Assembly: GCA_041060555.1 (NCBI GenBank)
Contig: JBEUDS010000001.1
Origin: CAUJIW01 sp963205175
GTDB lineage: Bacteria > Pseudomonadota > Alphaproteobacteria > Sphingomonadales > Sphingomonadaceae
Strand: one strand, 5' to 3'
DNA length: 64,000 bases
Shown here: one piece after another, positions 47,401 through 53,871 of the stretch
Layout: each line of letters opens with the position of its first letter
How positions within the stretch are numbered: the stretch's first letter is position 1
Made by a program: the position numbers and the translations under genes
Notes under the pieces: model-generated
The model's database searches: none
Told to the model about the DNA's origin: nothing
Seen by the model: the letters and a program-made list of their open reading frames with translations, nothing else

Positions 47401-50400
47401 CAGGAACGACTCGTTGTCGACCGGCTCCTGGCTTGGTTTTGACGGCGAGGGGTCGGCGGGTGTCGGTAATTATGACGACATCACCACCAATCGCACGTTG
47501 AGCCAGGTTTACACCGAAGGCCGTTCCTGGAGCGAGTGCGACCCGTGGTTCTGCATCACCTCGCGCTTCTATCAGGAGTTCACCCGCACCACCGGCACGA
47601 AGATGATCGAGAACCGCTCGCTGGCGGCCGACTACCCGATCGCGGTGAACTACATCGGTTACGATACCGGCGCGGTCAGCATCACATCGAACGCCACCAT
47701 CAACCTGCTGGGTGCCATCCGCAACGAGGGCACGACCACGGTGACCGCGACCAGCGGTTCGATCAATGCCGTGACCGGTGTTGCGACCATCGGCGGCAAG
47801 GACATCAGCCTGTCGGCGACGACCGGTTCGATCGGCCTGATCGACAATGGCACGGCGGTGGATGCCATTCGCGTCGCCCAGGCGGCCGGCGGCAGCCTGA
47901 GCGCGACGGCCAGCGGCGACATCAACATCAACAACGCCGCCGGCGGCTTCAATGTCATCAACGTCACCTCGACGACGGGGTCGGTGACGCTTGCCGCCCA
48001 GGGCGACATCGCCGGGGTGACGGCGGCCTCACAGATCAGTGGCGCGCGCATCACCCTGGAGTCGCGCGGTGGCGACATCTACGGCCAGCGCAGCGATGGC
48101 ACGCTGGCCATCCAGGCCGCCGACAGCGGGGCCGCGACCGAGATCGGCCTTGCCGCGCGGGCAGCTGGCGACATCAAACTGGCGCAGCAATCGGGCGACC
48201 TGCTGGTGGATCAGGTGGTCTCGACCGGCGGTGACGTGGTGCTGACCGCGGCGGGTTCCATTCTCGACAACAATCCGGTCGAGCGCATCGATGCCTCGGT
48301 GCAGCAGGAACTGGTCGACCTGTGGAATGCGCTGCGCCTGAAAGGCGCGGACGCGGCGGCGAAGGCGGACGAACAGGTGGCGCGCATCGAGGCCCAGCTC
48401 ACCCAGGACTACAAGTCCTACTGGCGTTATCGTGCCTTGCAGGCCGATCCATCGGTCTATGATCCGGACTTCGTTGTCGAGGTGGGCGGTATCGCCCAGC
48501 CCGAACTGACGGCCAGCTATCATGCGCTGCATGAAGACTATGGCAGCCTCGGCAACAGCTATGACGCCAGCTATCAGGTGACGCTGGATCGCAATGGCGC
48601 CGAGTATCTGGCGCTGACCGAGAATGTCGCCTGGAGCGACACCGAGCTGGCCTTTGGCGCGCCGGCCGGTGCGATGAAGGAACTCACCGATACGAACCCG
48701 GTGCTGAAGGATCCCAACGTCAGCGGCCGCAACATCACGCTGCGTGCCGGCACCGGCATCGGCGCGGATGCTGGAGAGATCCGCATCGCCGCCGACGCCG
48801 ACCCGCTCAGCCTGCCGGATGAGGTCAAGGCGGCGCTGGCGGCGGCCGAGCGCGGCGATCTGCGAATTGACGAGGCGACCGGCGAGCTGGTCATCACGCC
48901 GCGCAAGCAGGTCAATGTGGCGAGTCAGGCGTCGGGCACGCTCACCATCAGCACGACGGCTGGCAACGCCTATGTGGGCGGCGAGGGCGATCTGGTGGTC
49001 GACAGCATCACAGCGCCCGGCGAGGTGCGGGTGAAGGGCGGCGGCACCATTACCGTCACCGGTGGCAGTGCCGCCAACATCGCGGCGGCCAGCGCCATCC
49101 TGGAAGCGGCGACCGGCGGGCTGGGCACGGCGGCGACGCCGGTCCGCGTGTCACTCGGTGCCGGCGGGCTGACCGCGCGGGCTCAGGATTCCGTCTTCAT
49201 CACCGCGCTGGGCGACCTGGCTGTCGATACATTGTTCTCGCGCGCCGACGTGACGCTGGCGATTCCCACTGGCGACCTCATTCGTCTGACACCGGCGGGC
49301 GAGACGACGATCCGTGCCAGCAGCATCAACCTGCTGGTGCTGGGTGATATCGGTTCGGCCAGCGATCCGCTGCAGGTGGGGGTGGACACCGATGGTCTGT
49401 TCAGCGCCACCAGCCTGACCGGCAGCCTGTACGCCGGCAGCCTGACTCAGCCGTTGCTGGTCGGCGACACGTCGGCCGCCGGGGACATCGTGTTCACCGC
49501 CGGCCGTTCCGGCCTGTCGGTGCTGGGCACCGTCACTGCCGGCGGTGCGCTGGTGTTCGATTCCCCCACCGGTCTGGTGGTGGTCGGCGACGGCTGGACG
49601 GTGACGGCCGACGGCGACCTCAGCGTGACGGCGGCGCGCTTCTCGGCCGGTGCTGGCTCGGGCCTGTTCACTGACGGTGACCTGCGCCTGGCGATCGCGC
49701 TGGATGCGTCGTTCGGCGAGAACGCGACGGCTGACGCGGGCGACGATCTGCTGCTGGAGAGCGCCACGCTGGCGCTGGCTGACGGCACCACGTTCGGTGC
49801 CAGCGACGGGCTGACCCTGTCGACGACCGACACGATGACCTTCGGGCACGGCGTGGCACTGTCCGGCACGACACTGGCGCTGGGCGCCGGCGCGGTGACG
49901 CTGGGTGATGACGCGACGCTCACCGCTGGCAGCGGTGATCTCGGCCTGACCGCCGTCAGCCTGACCGCCGGTGACCGGGCGACGGTCACCGCCGGGCGCG
50001 ACCAGGCGTTGACCGTCACCGGGGCGCTGGCGCTGGGGAACAACGCCGCCCTGACGGCTGATCGCGACCTCGCGCTGTTGGCGACGGGGATCACCCTGGG
50101 GGATGACGCGACCCTGAACGCAAGCGACGGTCTGACCCTGTCGGTGGCCAACGCGCTGACCGCTGGCAATGGCGTGACACTGGCGGGCGCGACGCTGGCG
50201 CTGGGCGCCGACGTGGTGACGCTGGGTGATGACGCGACGCTCACCGCGAGCAGTGGCGATCTCGGCCTGACCGTCGGCAGCCTGACCGCCGGTGACCGGG
50301 CGACGTTCACCGCCGGGCGCGACCAGGCGCTGACCGTCACCGGGGCGCTGGCGCTGGGCGACACCGCCACCCTGACGGCCAACCGCGATCTCGCGCTGGC

Positions 50401-51829
50401 GGCGACAGGGATCACCCTGGGGGATGACGCGACGCTTGGCGCCGGCACGGGCGCCCTGTCGCTCGACAGCGGTATCAATGCCCTGACCGTCGGCGCACGG
50501 GCCAATCTCAGCGGTCCGAGCGTGACCTTGACCGGTGGCGCGGTGAGCATCGGGACCGACAGCGTGATAGTGGCGACGCTGGGCGATCTGGCGGTCGAGA
50601 CGCCGGGCGACATCGCGCTCGGCGCCAATATGGCCGCCACCGCCCAGGGCGCGACGACGCTGATCGCCGGGGGTGATGCCGACTTCGGCGCCGGCACGCG
50701 GGCGCAGGCCTCGGGGATCACGGTCACCGCCGCCAACGTTCGCCTCGGCACCGCGGTGGTGCTGGACAGCGGCACCGACGCGCTCAGCCTGACTGCCACC
50801 ACCGGGCGCATCAGCGGCAACGGTCCGCTGGACAGTGCCTCGCTGCGGGCCGGCGCGATGACGCTGGCGGCGGCCGATGCCATCGGAGCCGACGGCACGC
50901 CGATCGTGATTACCGCGACCGGTACGCTCAATGCCAGCGCGCCCAACGGCATCTGGCTGAAACAACTGGGCGGCGCGCTGGTGGCGGGTGATCTGCTGGC
51001 CGGCAATGGCACGCTCGACGTCGAGGTGGTCTCGGGCGGCCTCACCGCCGACACCATGGCGGGCGTCGATGTCGCCGTCGAGGCGGCGGGCGATGTCGTC
51101 ATCACGCACGTCGTAGCGCGCGATCTGGTGGTCACCACCGATGCCGACGGTGTACTTGATGTGGCGCGGCTTGATCTCGCGCGCTCGGCGGTGCTGCGCG
51201 GCGCCACCATCCGGCTGGACGACGTCCAGGGCGGTGGCGGCCCGCTCGATTTCGACATCGCCGGCGGCAACGGCGGTCTCGCTGACTCGCTGGACATGCA
51301 GGCGCGCAACGATGGTGATATCACCTTCACCAGCCTGCGCGTGATCGATGCACGGGTGCGCCTGACCACGCCGCGGGTCACGCTGGCCTCGGCGGAGATC
51401 GGCGACCGGCTGGAGTTGTTCAACGGTAGTCGCAGTCTGCTGGTCGACAACGGTCCGCCGGAGATCGAAACCGACTTCGAGGTGCAGTTGCGCAGCGGGC
51501 GCGATCCGCTGTTCCTCGACCTGCCGGCCAGCGGCACCGTGCTGACGGATGCCTTCGTGCTCAACTACCGGCCGGGCACGGTGGTCAACGAGTTCAGCAG
51601 CGACAACAGCATGACCCTGCTGGTGCCGCGTCTGCTGCAAGCGGTGCAGACCCCCGCCGACGGCACATCACCGGAGGCGGGCCCGCTGGCGATGCCGAAC
51701 GTGCCGCCGCTGGCGCCGCCACTGCCCAGCATTGTTCTGGAGCGTGACGACAGCCAGCCGCAGGACGACGCGCCGGTCAATCTGGGCGATGGCATCACCG
51801 ATCCGAGCCAGATCCGCGTGCTGAACTGA
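35462..51829 (+). CDS. giant filamentous haemagglutinin-like adhesin (TpsA, LktA-type)
   Basis: This 5455-residue secreted protein is the passenger of a two-partner secretion system. Residues 1-41 are a long signal peptide (cleavage near PAMAQ). Residues 42-300 form the TPS secretion domain, with GANAFNSFQRFGVDGGN, NLVNLVSGGEVSRIDGTL and the hallmark FFFNPSGVLVGAGGTINVG. From about 700 to 2800 come dozens of degenerate units of roughly 50 residues resembling the repeats of Fusobacterium leukotoxin LktA-family adhesins (typical phrase GVGAAVAVNRIGGTTGATI), expected to form a beta-helix. Two helical, charged insertions (about 3175-3370 and 4280-4420) break this pattern, as does an aromatic segment near 3930-4070. 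Two Cys pairs lie at 3633/3640 and 4026/4031. A 107-residue unit is duplicated at about 4780-4993. The C-terminus is Pro-rich. The stop overlaps the tpsB start (TGATG). Start ATG 35462 is preferred to GTG 35378. Confidence 0.9.
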   Translation: MTRAALGKLRHQYWLVLRRCALLNAMAFAAGPVLGLAPAMAQSVVADGRTATSVTTQGAITDVRTGTVSGANAFNSFQRFGVDGGNTVNLHLPTGTLNLVNLVSGGEVSRIDGTLNAVLDGARVGGNVFFFNPSGVLVGAGGTINVGALTLATPTRAWVDDFFGADSLPRPEAVGQALDVTMPIDGTGLIRVAGRINAERAVVLAGGEIVVTGSIQTGARFGATPALGFADVVNTSGLVNADRIVVEGGSIRILASGAATIDGELVADGGNGVDAGSVAVGAESITLGESARVSARGHGAGSDGGQVAVLATGDVRMSGGATIDVRGGEVSGDGGFAEVSGAQSVTLDGGRFLGAATQGKAGAFLIDPEDLTVSANTYSDGADLTLEADDVLTVAAGVTVSTRAVGDSAAARLDHGVAASVGNSGALTLNAREINLESGSRLLAQATGGFTAGTVTLAAKDEAGTRYDPFEEFSFETRTAGITLDNAIIKGGAVSLTASSSTDVALPEDFLGSNGVFNLFIDKFKESLASFAGQAAGRKSTTLDLAQNLRLAVGFTRAKATSTITLKGGSLVEGAGDVTLDATANAIATVEASGPKFGFGYAEADGTATIAIGDGSTGATVRSTAGDVSITSKTVTNVTSDITTEISVQDDNNSSRIERIPTDLVLALGFSDSTSSVTVASGGLVEGLAADKAVTVSALSEKDMKVSAAGGGMEDVLGAAVAVSRSDVATSATVAAGGTVRGAGDVTVSAEHTTNSNETSANVEIGDQRVKSLDEIISTVRDDKIKAALDSWEARTKTDDTTKNAVSDDVKTTSDNATTESGSTADETKQAGGFAKSIGIAATSAVALSDNNATTTIRGTVESGGDATISSKIEDAMSNTASSRFGAEGEDDGSTNQKKTAVAAAVLVSDYRNKAETLITGSGAKVDAAGALNILSAVTIPYEINWGDFSDLASGWDSLNERMDDTLGIRDIFFTNWAQAEAEGETTSIAGSANVMFVTNKSYARVTDGAQVNQDAAFRTADQIVTLSATTEADTWNLAGVIDFFFKFADPDQLKKLGRTKSGAGADGTTPPANGIGVSGTAVVFNTETRAEITDAVADGANAAAAGRTAVTGESVAVTAETTTHNVTAAIAGGSAKSFGVNGSLTYTELNDTTVARIDDNARVTTVGAGGSDDAGTLKVQATDDVLTIAIAGGVIKGEASGVGAAVGINQLNRNTQAVIGDVDGEAAVAGAGTVNVATRLDLSATNKGATYAASLAGAIRNNEPQTGAGSPGQAGSSSGSTGGLNKSSDKGSSGIGISAAVSVNLVDDDARATIGGSGTVNTGLLAGSGDGAVSLSAINQSVIWSLAGAATINVSSSGASGLAGAFTYNRVRGTTEAELIGTGMLVADGAVTVEAARGGGNVSGSGDDQRLEGGIQSLAASASGSAQAEGLQIAGSAAYAEIDNETAATVSRRAVTASALNVEAQDDSDIWTIGGAATLGGKGGFGAGVTVNDLGNTTTAAVDDAGLTLSGGLTVTARNGNDIRSIAASLGGNTGTFQISGAASANMIDNDVTASLSGDNRANGAAGLSIGGAVSVTATDDSSIGVIAGAGGASQGSGIGVSIAVNQLDSDTRAEVAGTVLAASQTLAVAANTTSRIDSLAGAIGVGQSGGVGAAVAVNRIGGTTGATITGGTTDLDMANVTVDATTDARIRNLAVGLGVGGDVGAAGSVSVNLIGNATSATIEGGADVHATNNVAVRAITDNRITSAGGSAGGGSYAGIGAAAVVNEIDGTTTAGIIDVTPNDADETTVSADGAGSGVTVAEGSLTGGDAATGVNASFDLKSYNGPSLASRRATTSVHGVAVNAASTNMVESISVNAAGSAGVALAVNANVGLIGGSTTASIDGATVDSHADVDVRASDHSRGNSFVGAITAGIVAGTGAVDTLVLDRTTTAEIDNGAVVSADAALRVLANATQATSQFAVGGAVGGGGGLTFAGTGAISIFSSQTYALQTNSLVDAASYTLAADNASGLALTGGALSISFADNAVGGTFSLILLESDTAARISRTNGGSATDVDVSGAVNVSAENSTDFDTYAIGGAGGLAVGIAGAVTFTGITNNVDAAVVGARIGASNDRVGAVDISASDNMSGQTIAGGLGIGGAVGVGAGGNINALRNTVTARAVSASIYASGTVDITADSTIDTEHHAYMAGGGAVGIGGSATVVLAGSSALEDEGAQEANKNGDGSLSAVGDLATSTKLAGLNGNSVLSSSERAAIESRAQRDDVAAIGAGTLANTYRTEAAVTSSTIDTTGALNLDAEDSTAIASYAGGFGVGGVGIGGGVNYTRVERNVSAVIGGTSHITTGGTLGVTALADSDGGNIDVNAYAAGVGGAVGVGAAFAYGLIDNNVQAKATGVSISTGNTVTVSAADTQSLETSAFGAGASLGVAVGAVVSDANRSSTVTAEAGNSGGTITTSNDALSVTANVAGDVSADAKGGAVGTYSGAGMDVRASDRATVTAATGEGEIRLGTGALLVRATTVPHVSATTDAVNIGGLSVGVSLANAEALSTVTARLAGLIRAGDVTAIARADRTGLAAGSSSVRTDSFAAGGGLLAGVNATIARSVAAVDVTTETTEETDILASGDIMLGAVSDTQQKAKVDAYNGGALAVGANTAYAGNGVLVRDAIGTVTGYSDREAVTEVVIGTGTSLAQTSAARTAGKLATLDASGQQTNLTDTTSGQGGVISGVSATGRTKTLTRTAVTLEDSTLAGPRTTLTVGDAFIQARQVNNFNAQLDSINASIAGGSGAYADNFASARTTVALGDYATLLATDAEVVARNSTVKTAAAEGNIESGSGGVIDAPAAESNTVVDQRALVEVGDNATITVQELAGVPLGSLTLQAINSVALADYTSLVSGGAIAVADSRSFVEARVNEAHVVIGEDADLAAAQDIILSATSGGGVSARATADVWGAAGAPDTDVAATYRADNLVQVKSGVEMLAGRDLSLLAGDPATQTVTVTARSFFWNKSAFPVNGSPDADALIVNNNRVIVEGPVALVPQATVDGVVQYSVNSAGTDLKARRNVNVVADRGIELVSGVGIGKDFYREVAGEVASFFSNLVGGGDVSFDIRDGTQRATGMESALLDGTLRAGIDSVRDIRITSQEVAGSLVVSVEEKNQATGQYEAANGLIDQNDPNVSIADDLRQRIARLERLKADFNTGNSGDAAAIAAYDAEIAFLQQKLRDLGAANPTFAGSSSESLYQLSEQQLTAYETLRTDQQTIETTKDGAVTDSYALIKARAETVLAAQPDADDEGYDAAFNASLTALITAAGAATPDEADVSAKLIGLAGRDATLDSLAATRTADISARDAAADEVTRYDAFAARMERNLLTSDNGTLNVDAALIARELAFTGGDENLEDQLPRLLAGGDDIYSTIAGNTAWVAPFVRLKAIDAQSGNVSVTARSILGTGQLMAPGDTAISVLNETPAFLTLTRVRIDDSDGGRVIINGADVSSAAQVGALAGGVAFTGTVVSRGSEGVNPPSINITSTYDPRDPTNLPDAVRQDLTLEVDQRTSGRPSPDIRLGYYYTDTNGDTVAVPGLISNARGNVSITSESGNIVIDAGSNIQALTVDITARAGDYIQSYRDGFTHVAGDPALCYLDAAQCRTEPQEMGSPNDSRSVLLDAADAYERIKADSTVTGANAFDPDTSGIFANGSVFIAARYLNVNGTIRSGMPDWSISIAANPQVVVNGVTTSLAAANADWAARSATPGANPYYELVGTTASSVVESSTGLDAAGNPTGQEIIPVFYNAQTGTIEVRSTSVAGGYIELYGQIFNTTPTDADGNARAKLEVLDGYGRITVNNQSGLALDIVSLDAGSGTEGLVRINNIVGQTTETRQVTIDDGLGNSVVKDQTITVPIVETWEYRRGGVTKTVNGVTTDVGGQPTGGRTGQVFNPQSGLRYVWSYGTDTTTVESFRYWRRGWFGQKAWTIGGINLDEYRIGQYARNDSLSTGSWLGFDGEGSAGVGNYDDITTNRTLSQVYTEGRSWSECDPWFCITSRFYQEFTRTTGTKMIENRSLAADYPIAVNYIGYDTGAVSITSNATINLLGAIRNEGTTTVTATSGSINAVTGVATIGGKDISLSATTGSIGLIDNGTAVDAIRVAQAAGGSLSATASGDININNAAGGFNVINVTSTTGSVTLAAQGDIAGVTAASQISGARITLESRGGDIYGQRSDGTLAIQAADSGAATEIGLAARAAGDIKLAQQSGDLLVDQVVSTGGDVVLTAAGSILDNNPVERIDASVQQELVDLWNALRLKGADAAAKADEQVARIEAQLTQDYKSYWRYRALQADPSVYDPDFVVEVGGIAQPELTASYHALHEDYGSLGNSYDASYQVTLDRNGAEYLALTENVAWSDTELAFGAPAGAMKELTDTNPVLKDPNVSGRNITLRAGTGIGADAGEIRIAADADPLSLPDEVKAALAAAERGDLRIDEATGELVITPRKQVNVASQASGTLTISTTAGNAYVGGEGDLVVDSITAPGEVRVKGGGTITVTGGSAANIAAASAILEAATGGLGTAATPVRVSLGAGGLTARAQDSVFITALGDLAVDTLFSRADVTLAIPTGDLIRLTPAGETTIRASSINLLVLGDIGSASDPLQVGVDTDGLFSATSLTGSLYAGSLTQPLLVGDTSAAGDIVFTAGRSGLSVLGTVTAGGALVFDSPTGLVVVGDGWTVTADGDLSVTAARFSAGAGSGLFTDGDLRLAIALDASFGENATADAGDDLLLESATLALADGTTFGASDGLTLSTTDTMTFGHGVALSGTTLALGAGAVTLGDDATLTAGSGDLGLTAVSLTAGDRATVTAGRDQALTVTGALALGNNAALTADRDLALLATGITLGDDATLNASDGLTLSVANALTAGNGVTLAGATLALGADVVTLGDDATLTASSGDLGLTVGSLTAGDRATFTAGRDQALTVTGALALGDTATLTANRDLALAATGITLGDDATLGAGTGALSLDSGINALTVGARANLSGPSVTLTGGAVSIGTDSVIVATLGDLAVETPGDIALGANMAATAQGATTLIAGGDADFGAGTRAQASGITVTAANVRLGTAVVLDSGTDALSLTATTGRISGNGPLDSASLRAGAMTLAAADAIGADGTPIVITATGTLNASAPNGIWLKQLGGALVAGDLLAGNGTLDVEVVSGGLTADTMAGVDVAVEAAGDVVITHVVARDLVVTTDADGVLDVARLDLARSAVLRGATIRLDDVQGGGGPLDFDIAGGNGGLADSLDMQARNDGDITFTSLRVIDARVRLTTPRVTLASAEIGDRLELFNGSRSLLVDNGPPEIETDFEVQLRSGRDPLFLDLPASGTVLTDAFVLNYRPGTVVNEFSSDNSMTLLVPRLLQAVQTPADGTSPEAGPLAMPNVPPLAPPLPSIVLERDDSQPQDDAPVNLGDGITDPSQIRVLN
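49798..50439 (+). repeat. 321-bp tandem duplication inside the adhesin gene
   Basis: Two adjacent in-frame copies (about 49798-50118 and 50119-50439) match closely at the DNA level, for example over CTGGGTGATGACGCGACGCT and CCGGTGACCGGGCGACG, with a constant offset of 321 bases. Each encodes 107 residues made of about five short coils (TLGDDATLTA, LTAGDRATVTAG, ALALGNNAALTA). A partial third unit begins after the second. Confidence 0.85.
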
Positions 51830-53517
51830 TGTCTTCATTTCCTATCTTGTTGGACCAACGCATGATCGCATCCTGTCGACTTGTTCTCCTGGCCAGCGTG
51901 GCCGCGCTTGGCCTGCCGGCTCAGGCTTTGGCCCAGCAGGTGCCGGACGCCGGCCTGATCCAGCGCCAGCAGCAGGAAACGCTGGAAAAGGCGCTCAAGG
52001 AACGCGAGGCCCAGCAGCCGCGTGATCGTGAACCGGTCATCCGGGACGAGCAGCCCCGGCCGGCGGCATCGGCCGCCGGGGACGTGGCGATCGAGGTCAG
52101 CCGCTTCGAGGTCAACCCCAGCGAGGTGCTGGACAATGCCGCCGTTCGTGCCGCCGTGGCGCCGTTCGAGGGCAAGCGCACCACCATCTCCGGCCTGTTC
52201 GAGGCGCTGAAGGCGATTAATGATCTCTATGCGGCGAAAGGCTGCATTACCTGTCGCGCCATCTTGCCGCCGCAGGACGTGCAGGGCGGGGTGGTGACGA
52301 TCAAGCTGGTCGAGGGCAGGGTCGGCGCGTTCAAGGTCGAGGGCGCGCGCTACATCCGGCAGGGTTACCTGACCTCCCGGCTCGGACTGCCGGCCGGCAG
52401 CCTGTTCGATTACAATCTGTTGCAGCAGCAACTGGTGCGTTTCAATGACGCCAACGATGCCCAGGCCAGCGCCACCTTGCGCCCCGGCGCCGCGACCGGC
52501 GAGGTGGATGTGCTGGTCGCCATCAAGGAGCCGCGTCGGATCTTCTGGTCGATCGCCGGTGACAATGCCGGCCGCTACGAAACCGGCCGTGAGCGGGTCG
52601 CGGCCACGCTCGGCAGTCGCGCGCTGTTCGGCGCGTCGGACCCGCTGGTGCTGTCGGTGATCGCCAGCGGTGGCAGCCTGTCGGGCGCCGGCAGCTACAG
52701 CGTGCCGCTCCATGCCCATGACACGCGGCTGATTCTGGCGGTCGATGGCGGCAGCATCGACATCGAGAAGGGGCAGTTCGCCACCCTCGACGTTGGCGGG
52801 TCATCGCTCAATGTGACCGCGAGCCTGGAGCAGCCACTCTATCGCTCGGTCGAGCACAAGATCGTCGCGCTGGCCTCGGTCGCCCGGCGGCGCAGTGATA
52901 CCGATTTCGGCGGCGTCACCGTTGCCCGCAATCGCGGCTGGTCTTTCGCTGGCGGCGTGCAGACCCGCAGTTATCTGCCCTGGGGCACGCTGCTGAGCCG
53001 GGTGATGGTGACGCATGGGGTGTTCGACACCATCAACGTCGACAACGACACCTTCAGCAAGATCAATGGCGAGGTGTCGGCGCAGGCGCCGCTGGCTAGG
53101 GGGCTGTCGCTGGTGCTGCGCGCCGAGGGTCAGTGGACCGACAAGAACGTGCTGCCATCGTTCGAGCAATACCAGGTGGGCGGCACCTTCTCGGTGCGCG
53201 GCTTTGCCGAGGGGATGCGCGCCGGCGAGCGCGGCTACCTGACGTCGGCGGAACTGCGCGCCGACCTGATGCCGCCGACGCCGGAAGGTCGTCGGCCGTT
53301 GCAGGGTTTCGTTTTTGTCGATCATGGCGTGGCCTGGCCCGGTGTGCGGGCGCAGGATGCCACCGATCGGCTGACCGGTGTCGGCGCCGGCATAGCCTTC
53401 GCGCTCAACGAGACGTTCTCCGGCCGTCTGGTGCTGGCGGCGCCGCTGTCCAACCGCTCGGCGTCGGACATGCGGGATGTGCGGGTTCACTTCAGCGTGA
53501 TCGCGGCGCATTTCTGA
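51829..53517 (+). CDS. two-partner secretion outer-membrane transporter (TpsB, ShlB/FhaC family)
   Basis: TpsB is the 16-strand outer-membrane barrel that recognises the TPS domain and carries the adhesin outside. The 562-residue protein has a signal peptide (ASCRLVLLASVAALGLPAQALAQQ), a linker rich in Gln, Glu and Arg that may form the plug helix, a POTRA region (about residues 85-165, including AINDLYAAKGCITCRAIL), and the barrel. The barrel holds the lid-loop motif as SVRGFAEG near residue 460 and ends in Phe, as outer-membrane barrels do. The ATG overlaps the tpsA stop by one base, so the partners are translationally coupled; an ATG eleven codons later is an alternative. The order tpsA then tpsB is the reverse of the most common one. 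Confidence 0.93.
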   Translation: MSSFPILLDQRMIASCRLVLLASVAALGLPAQALAQQVPDAGLIQRQQQETLEKALKEREAQQPRDREPVIRDEQPRPAASAAGDVAIEVSRFEVNPSEVLDNAAVRAAVAPFEGKRTTISGLFEALKAINDLYAAKGCITCRAILPPQDVQGGVVTIKLVEGRVGAFKVEGARYIRQGYLTSRLGLPAGSLFDYNLLQQQLVRFNDANDAQASATLRPGAATGEVDVLVAIKEPRRIFWSIAGDNAGRYETGRERVAATLGSRALFGASDPLVLSVIASGGSLSGAGSYSVPLHAHDTRLILAVDGGSIDIEKGQFATLDVGGSSLNVTASLEQPLYRSVEHKIVALASVARRRSDTDFGGVTVARNRGWSFAGGVQTRSYLPWGTLLSRVMVTHGVFDTINVDNDTFSKINGEVSAQAPLARGLSLVLRAEGQWTDKNVLPSFEQYQVGGTFSVRGFAEGMRAGERGYLTSAELRADLMPPTPEGRRPLQGFVFVDHGVAWPGVRAQDATDRLTGVGAGIAFALNETFSGRLVLAAPLSNRSASDMRDVRVHFSVIAAHF

Positions 53518-53542
53518 GGGCGTGTGGTGGCAGCCCCGGCGG

Positions 53543-53740
53543 CTATTGCCTGTCGGATTTGGCTTCGCCCTTCAGGATCGGCTCGCCATTGGCGTCACGT
53601 GGTACCGCCCCCGGCGCGGTGGCTGTCGATGGTGAGGCGAAGAATGGGGAGGGCGCACAGCCGGCAAGAAGAGCGACGGCGCCAGCCAGCACCAAGCCCG
53701 TTCTTGCTACCTTGCGCGCGCAAGCCGTCGCCAAAGCCAT
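53543..53740 (-). CDS. small putative lipoprotein
   Basis: This 65-residue protein has a complete lipoprotein signal: basic start (CARKVARTG), hydrophobic core (LVLAGAVA) and lipobox LLAGC with the cysteine at residue 28. That leaves a mature peptide of about 38 residues rich in Pro, Ala and Ser, ending PRDANGEPILKGEAKSDRQ. A GAGGTGG ribosome site lies seven bases before the ATG. I do not recognise the family, and it lacks the conserved residues of LptM (YifL). It converges with tpsB, 25 bases away, and is divergent from the NAD(P)HX repair gene. Confidence 0.65.
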   Translation of the reverse strand: MALATACARKVARTGLVLAGAVALLAGCAPSPFFASPSTATAPGAVPRDANGEPILKGEAKSDRQ

Positions 53741-53871
53741 GCTGCCACCTCATTCGCAGTGTCGTCGTCGGGCGCAGGCTAGTCGCTGATCACCTGATGC
53801 ACCAGTCTTGTTCCGACGGGGGAGGGCCGGGTAAGCTGGTCTGTCCGGCGGACGAGACAGGGAGCAGGGCA

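Noticed and set aside
35297..51829. CRISPR-like or satellite repeat array
   Set aside because: The repeats are in-frame protein coils with diverged DNA and no constant spacer structure; only the 321-bp unit is a true tandem DNA duplication.
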